DNA of 37,353 bases, from NCBI GenBank assembly GCA_019112875.1, contig DXIO01000139.1, positions 1 to 37,353 on the forward strand, read 5' to 3'. Shown here piece after piece: positions 36,318 through 37,353 of this stretch. The stretch's first letter is position 1; every line of letters starts with the position of its first letter. Position numbers and translations under genes: made by a program. The notes beneath the pieces are model-generated. The model did not search any database and had not been told where the DNA came from. It saw only the letters and a list, made by a program, of their open reading frames with translations. Source of the stretch: Candidatus Aquabacterium excrementipullorum. GTDB taxonomy: Bacteria > Pseudomonadota > Gammaproteobacteria > Burkholderiales > Burkholderiaceae_C.

Positions 36318-37353
36318 ATGAGCACCTTGCCTGTATCCACACTCCAGCCTGGCATGCGCCGCTTGACCGACTTCGACGGCGCCCGCGATGCCGCCAGCCC
36401 ACAGGACCGCCTGCGCGACGTGCGCCGCCATGCCCAGGCGCTGCGCGACCGCATGATGGCCGAGCCTGAAGTGCTGTTCTACCGAAGCTTCGACCTGATC
36501 CGCGCCCCGTACCCAACCTACTACGCCTTCACTGGTGTGTTCGCGCAGTACGGCTTCAAGTTTCCGCTGGTGCACCTGCTCAACCGGCTGTTCGTGGTGC
36601 AGTACCTGGACCACGAGGGGGCCTTGCGCACGCTGATGCTGTCGCCCACCGACCACGAGGCCAACCGCGAGACGCCGTTTTTCAAGCGCCTGGCGCGGGG
36701 CATTCCGCCTGCTGTAAACCGCCTGGTTGCGCCTCAGTACAACACCGTCGAAGGCGCTCTGGCCCAGTGCGGCATCACGCCGGATCAGGTCGACTACATC
36801 AGCTACGACCATCTGCACACACAGGATGTGCGCCGCTGGTTGGGCAGTGCAGGGCGGCCGGGCTACTTTCCGAACGCGCGCCTGCTGGTGCACCGTCAGG
36901 AATGGGCTTGTACCCAGGCGCTGCTGCCCGTGCAGGCCGACTGGTACTGCCCGCAGGGCATCGCCGGGATCCCGCAAGACAAGGTGGTGTGCTTCGACGG
37001 CAGCCTGAGCCTGGGGCCGGGCCTGGCCCTGGTCCACACACCGGGCCACACCGAAGGCAACCATTCGATGGCCGCGCGCGTGCCCGACGGCATCCGCGTC
37101 ACCAGCGAGAACGGCGTGGGTGTGGACGCGTACGAGCCGATCAATTCACGCATCAACGCCGTGCGCCGCTACGCGCGGGCCACGGGCGTGGAGGTGATCC
37201 TCAACGGCAACACGCTGGAAGGCAGCAACGACCAGTACATCTCCATGGTGCTGGAGAAAACGCTGGCCGGCCCCTCGGCCAATCCGGCCTATCCCAACTG
37301 CGCCACATCGAGCGAGCGCACGCCTTTCTGGGCCTTCCCGGGGGATGTGGCCA
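36318..37353 (+). CDS. Metallo-beta-lactamase-fold hydrolase, cut by right edge
   Basis: 345 codons are visible with no stop. GAAGGA lies 5 bases before the ATG. The MBL fold is indicated by the first metal-motif region DHLHTQD (His165, His167, Asp170) and by VHTPGHTEGNHS, with His244 as the next ligand. The usual HxHxDH reads HLHTQD here: Gln169 replaces the usual Asp and Asp170 replaces the third His, so the second metal site is probably altered. The N-terminal 100 residues (RRHAQALRDRM, PYPTYYAFTGVF) are not typical of lactonases. It may be a distant relative of N-acyl-homoserine lactonases or similar hydrolases; the substrate is unknown. It follows the SDR gene by 29 bases. Confidence 0.82.
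   Translation, partial: MSTLPVSTLQPGMRRLTDFDGARDAASPQDRLRDVRRHAQALRDRMMAEPEVLFYRSFDLIRAPYPTYYAFTGVFAQYGFKFPLVHLLNRLFVVQYLDHEGALRTLMLSPTDHEANRETPFFKRLARGIPPAVNRLVAPQYNTVEGALAQCGITPDQVDYISYDHLHTQDVRRWLGSAGRPGYFPNARLLVHRQEWACTQALLPVQADWYCPQGIAGIPQDKVVCFDGSLSLGPGLALVHTPGHTEGNHSMAARVPDGIRVTSENGVGVDAYEPINSRINAVRRYARATGVEVILNGNTLEGSNDQYISMVLEKTLAGPSANPAYPNCATSSERTPFWAFPGDVA

Noticed and set aside
36291..37064. Minus-strand frame of 257 codons at the right edge
   Set aside because: Antisense to the MBL gene, which has a good Shine-Dalgarno, continuous frame and recognisable motifs.

Overview
The window looks like chromosomal DNA of a high-GC betaproteobacterium of the order Burkholderiales. The evidence is the core-gene block cysS / DNA glycosylase / accA / tilS / aspartokinase / tRNA-Ser, a group-2 (six-gene, A and B fused) pha/mrp antiporter operon, an mdtABC-type RND efflux operon and a PEP-CTERM protein. 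The genus cannot be fixed from sequence alone. The Rubrivivax/Leptothrix/Aquabacterium neighbourhood is my inference. There is no phage, insertion sequence, CRISPR array or rRNA. Most genes are housekeeping or conserved accessory genes.

Layout. 1-1103: 3' part of icd, followed by a terminator. 1189-1518 (-): small secreted lysine-rich protein. 1715-2968 (+): fused SpmA/SpmB-like membrane protein. 2989-9178 (-): phaAB-C-D-E-F-G cation/proton antiporter, in which every junction overlaps by 1 or 4 bases, preceded by a HIT hydrolase (9214-9633). 9795-10094 (-): CspA-family protein with a good sigma70 promoter. 10487-13161 (+): clpS-clpA. 13249-13821 (-): PEP-CTERM protein. 13881-19103 (-): tight envelope operon reading TPR protein, L,D-transpeptidase, periplasmic cyclophilin, cytoplasmic cyclophilin, lpxH, mtfA. 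19393-23903 (+): cysS, DNA glycosylase, accA, tilS. 24076-25332 (+): aspartokinase with a probable internal start for a beta subunit. 25424-25514 (+): tRNA-Ser(GCU). 25709-34331 (+): mdtA-mdtB-mdtC plus a DUF4337 membrane protein. 34315-35397 (-): AraC-family regulator, divergent from an SDR oxidoreductase (35491-36288) and a metallo-beta-lactamase-fold protein (36318 to the right edge, truncated).

How the genes work together. The pha operon should exchange Na+ or K+ for protons. clpS-clpA delivers N-degron substrates to ClpP, which is not in the window. The TPR / L,D-transpeptidase / cyclophilin / lpxH / mtfA cluster concerns cell-envelope building, and its first two products share the same kind of C-terminal NTF2-like domain. 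mdtABC is a tripartite drug efflux pump with two different RND subunits. The AraC/SDR/MBL group looks like a small regulated catabolic or detoxification module of unknown substrate.

Most notable irregularities: a 31-residue in-frame insertion in MdtB, measurable against its sister MdtC; an altered metal-binding motif in the MBL protein; an internal Shine-Dalgarno and start in aspartokinase; a 17-bp perfect palindrome before the PEP-CTERM gene; a 9-bp direct repeat 21 bp apart before aspartokinase; and two genes (clpS, araC) whose best promoters would give leaderless mRNAs. I found no clear-cut new multi-gene system. The regulator/SDR/MBL group and the TPR/L,D-transpeptidase pair are the best leads.
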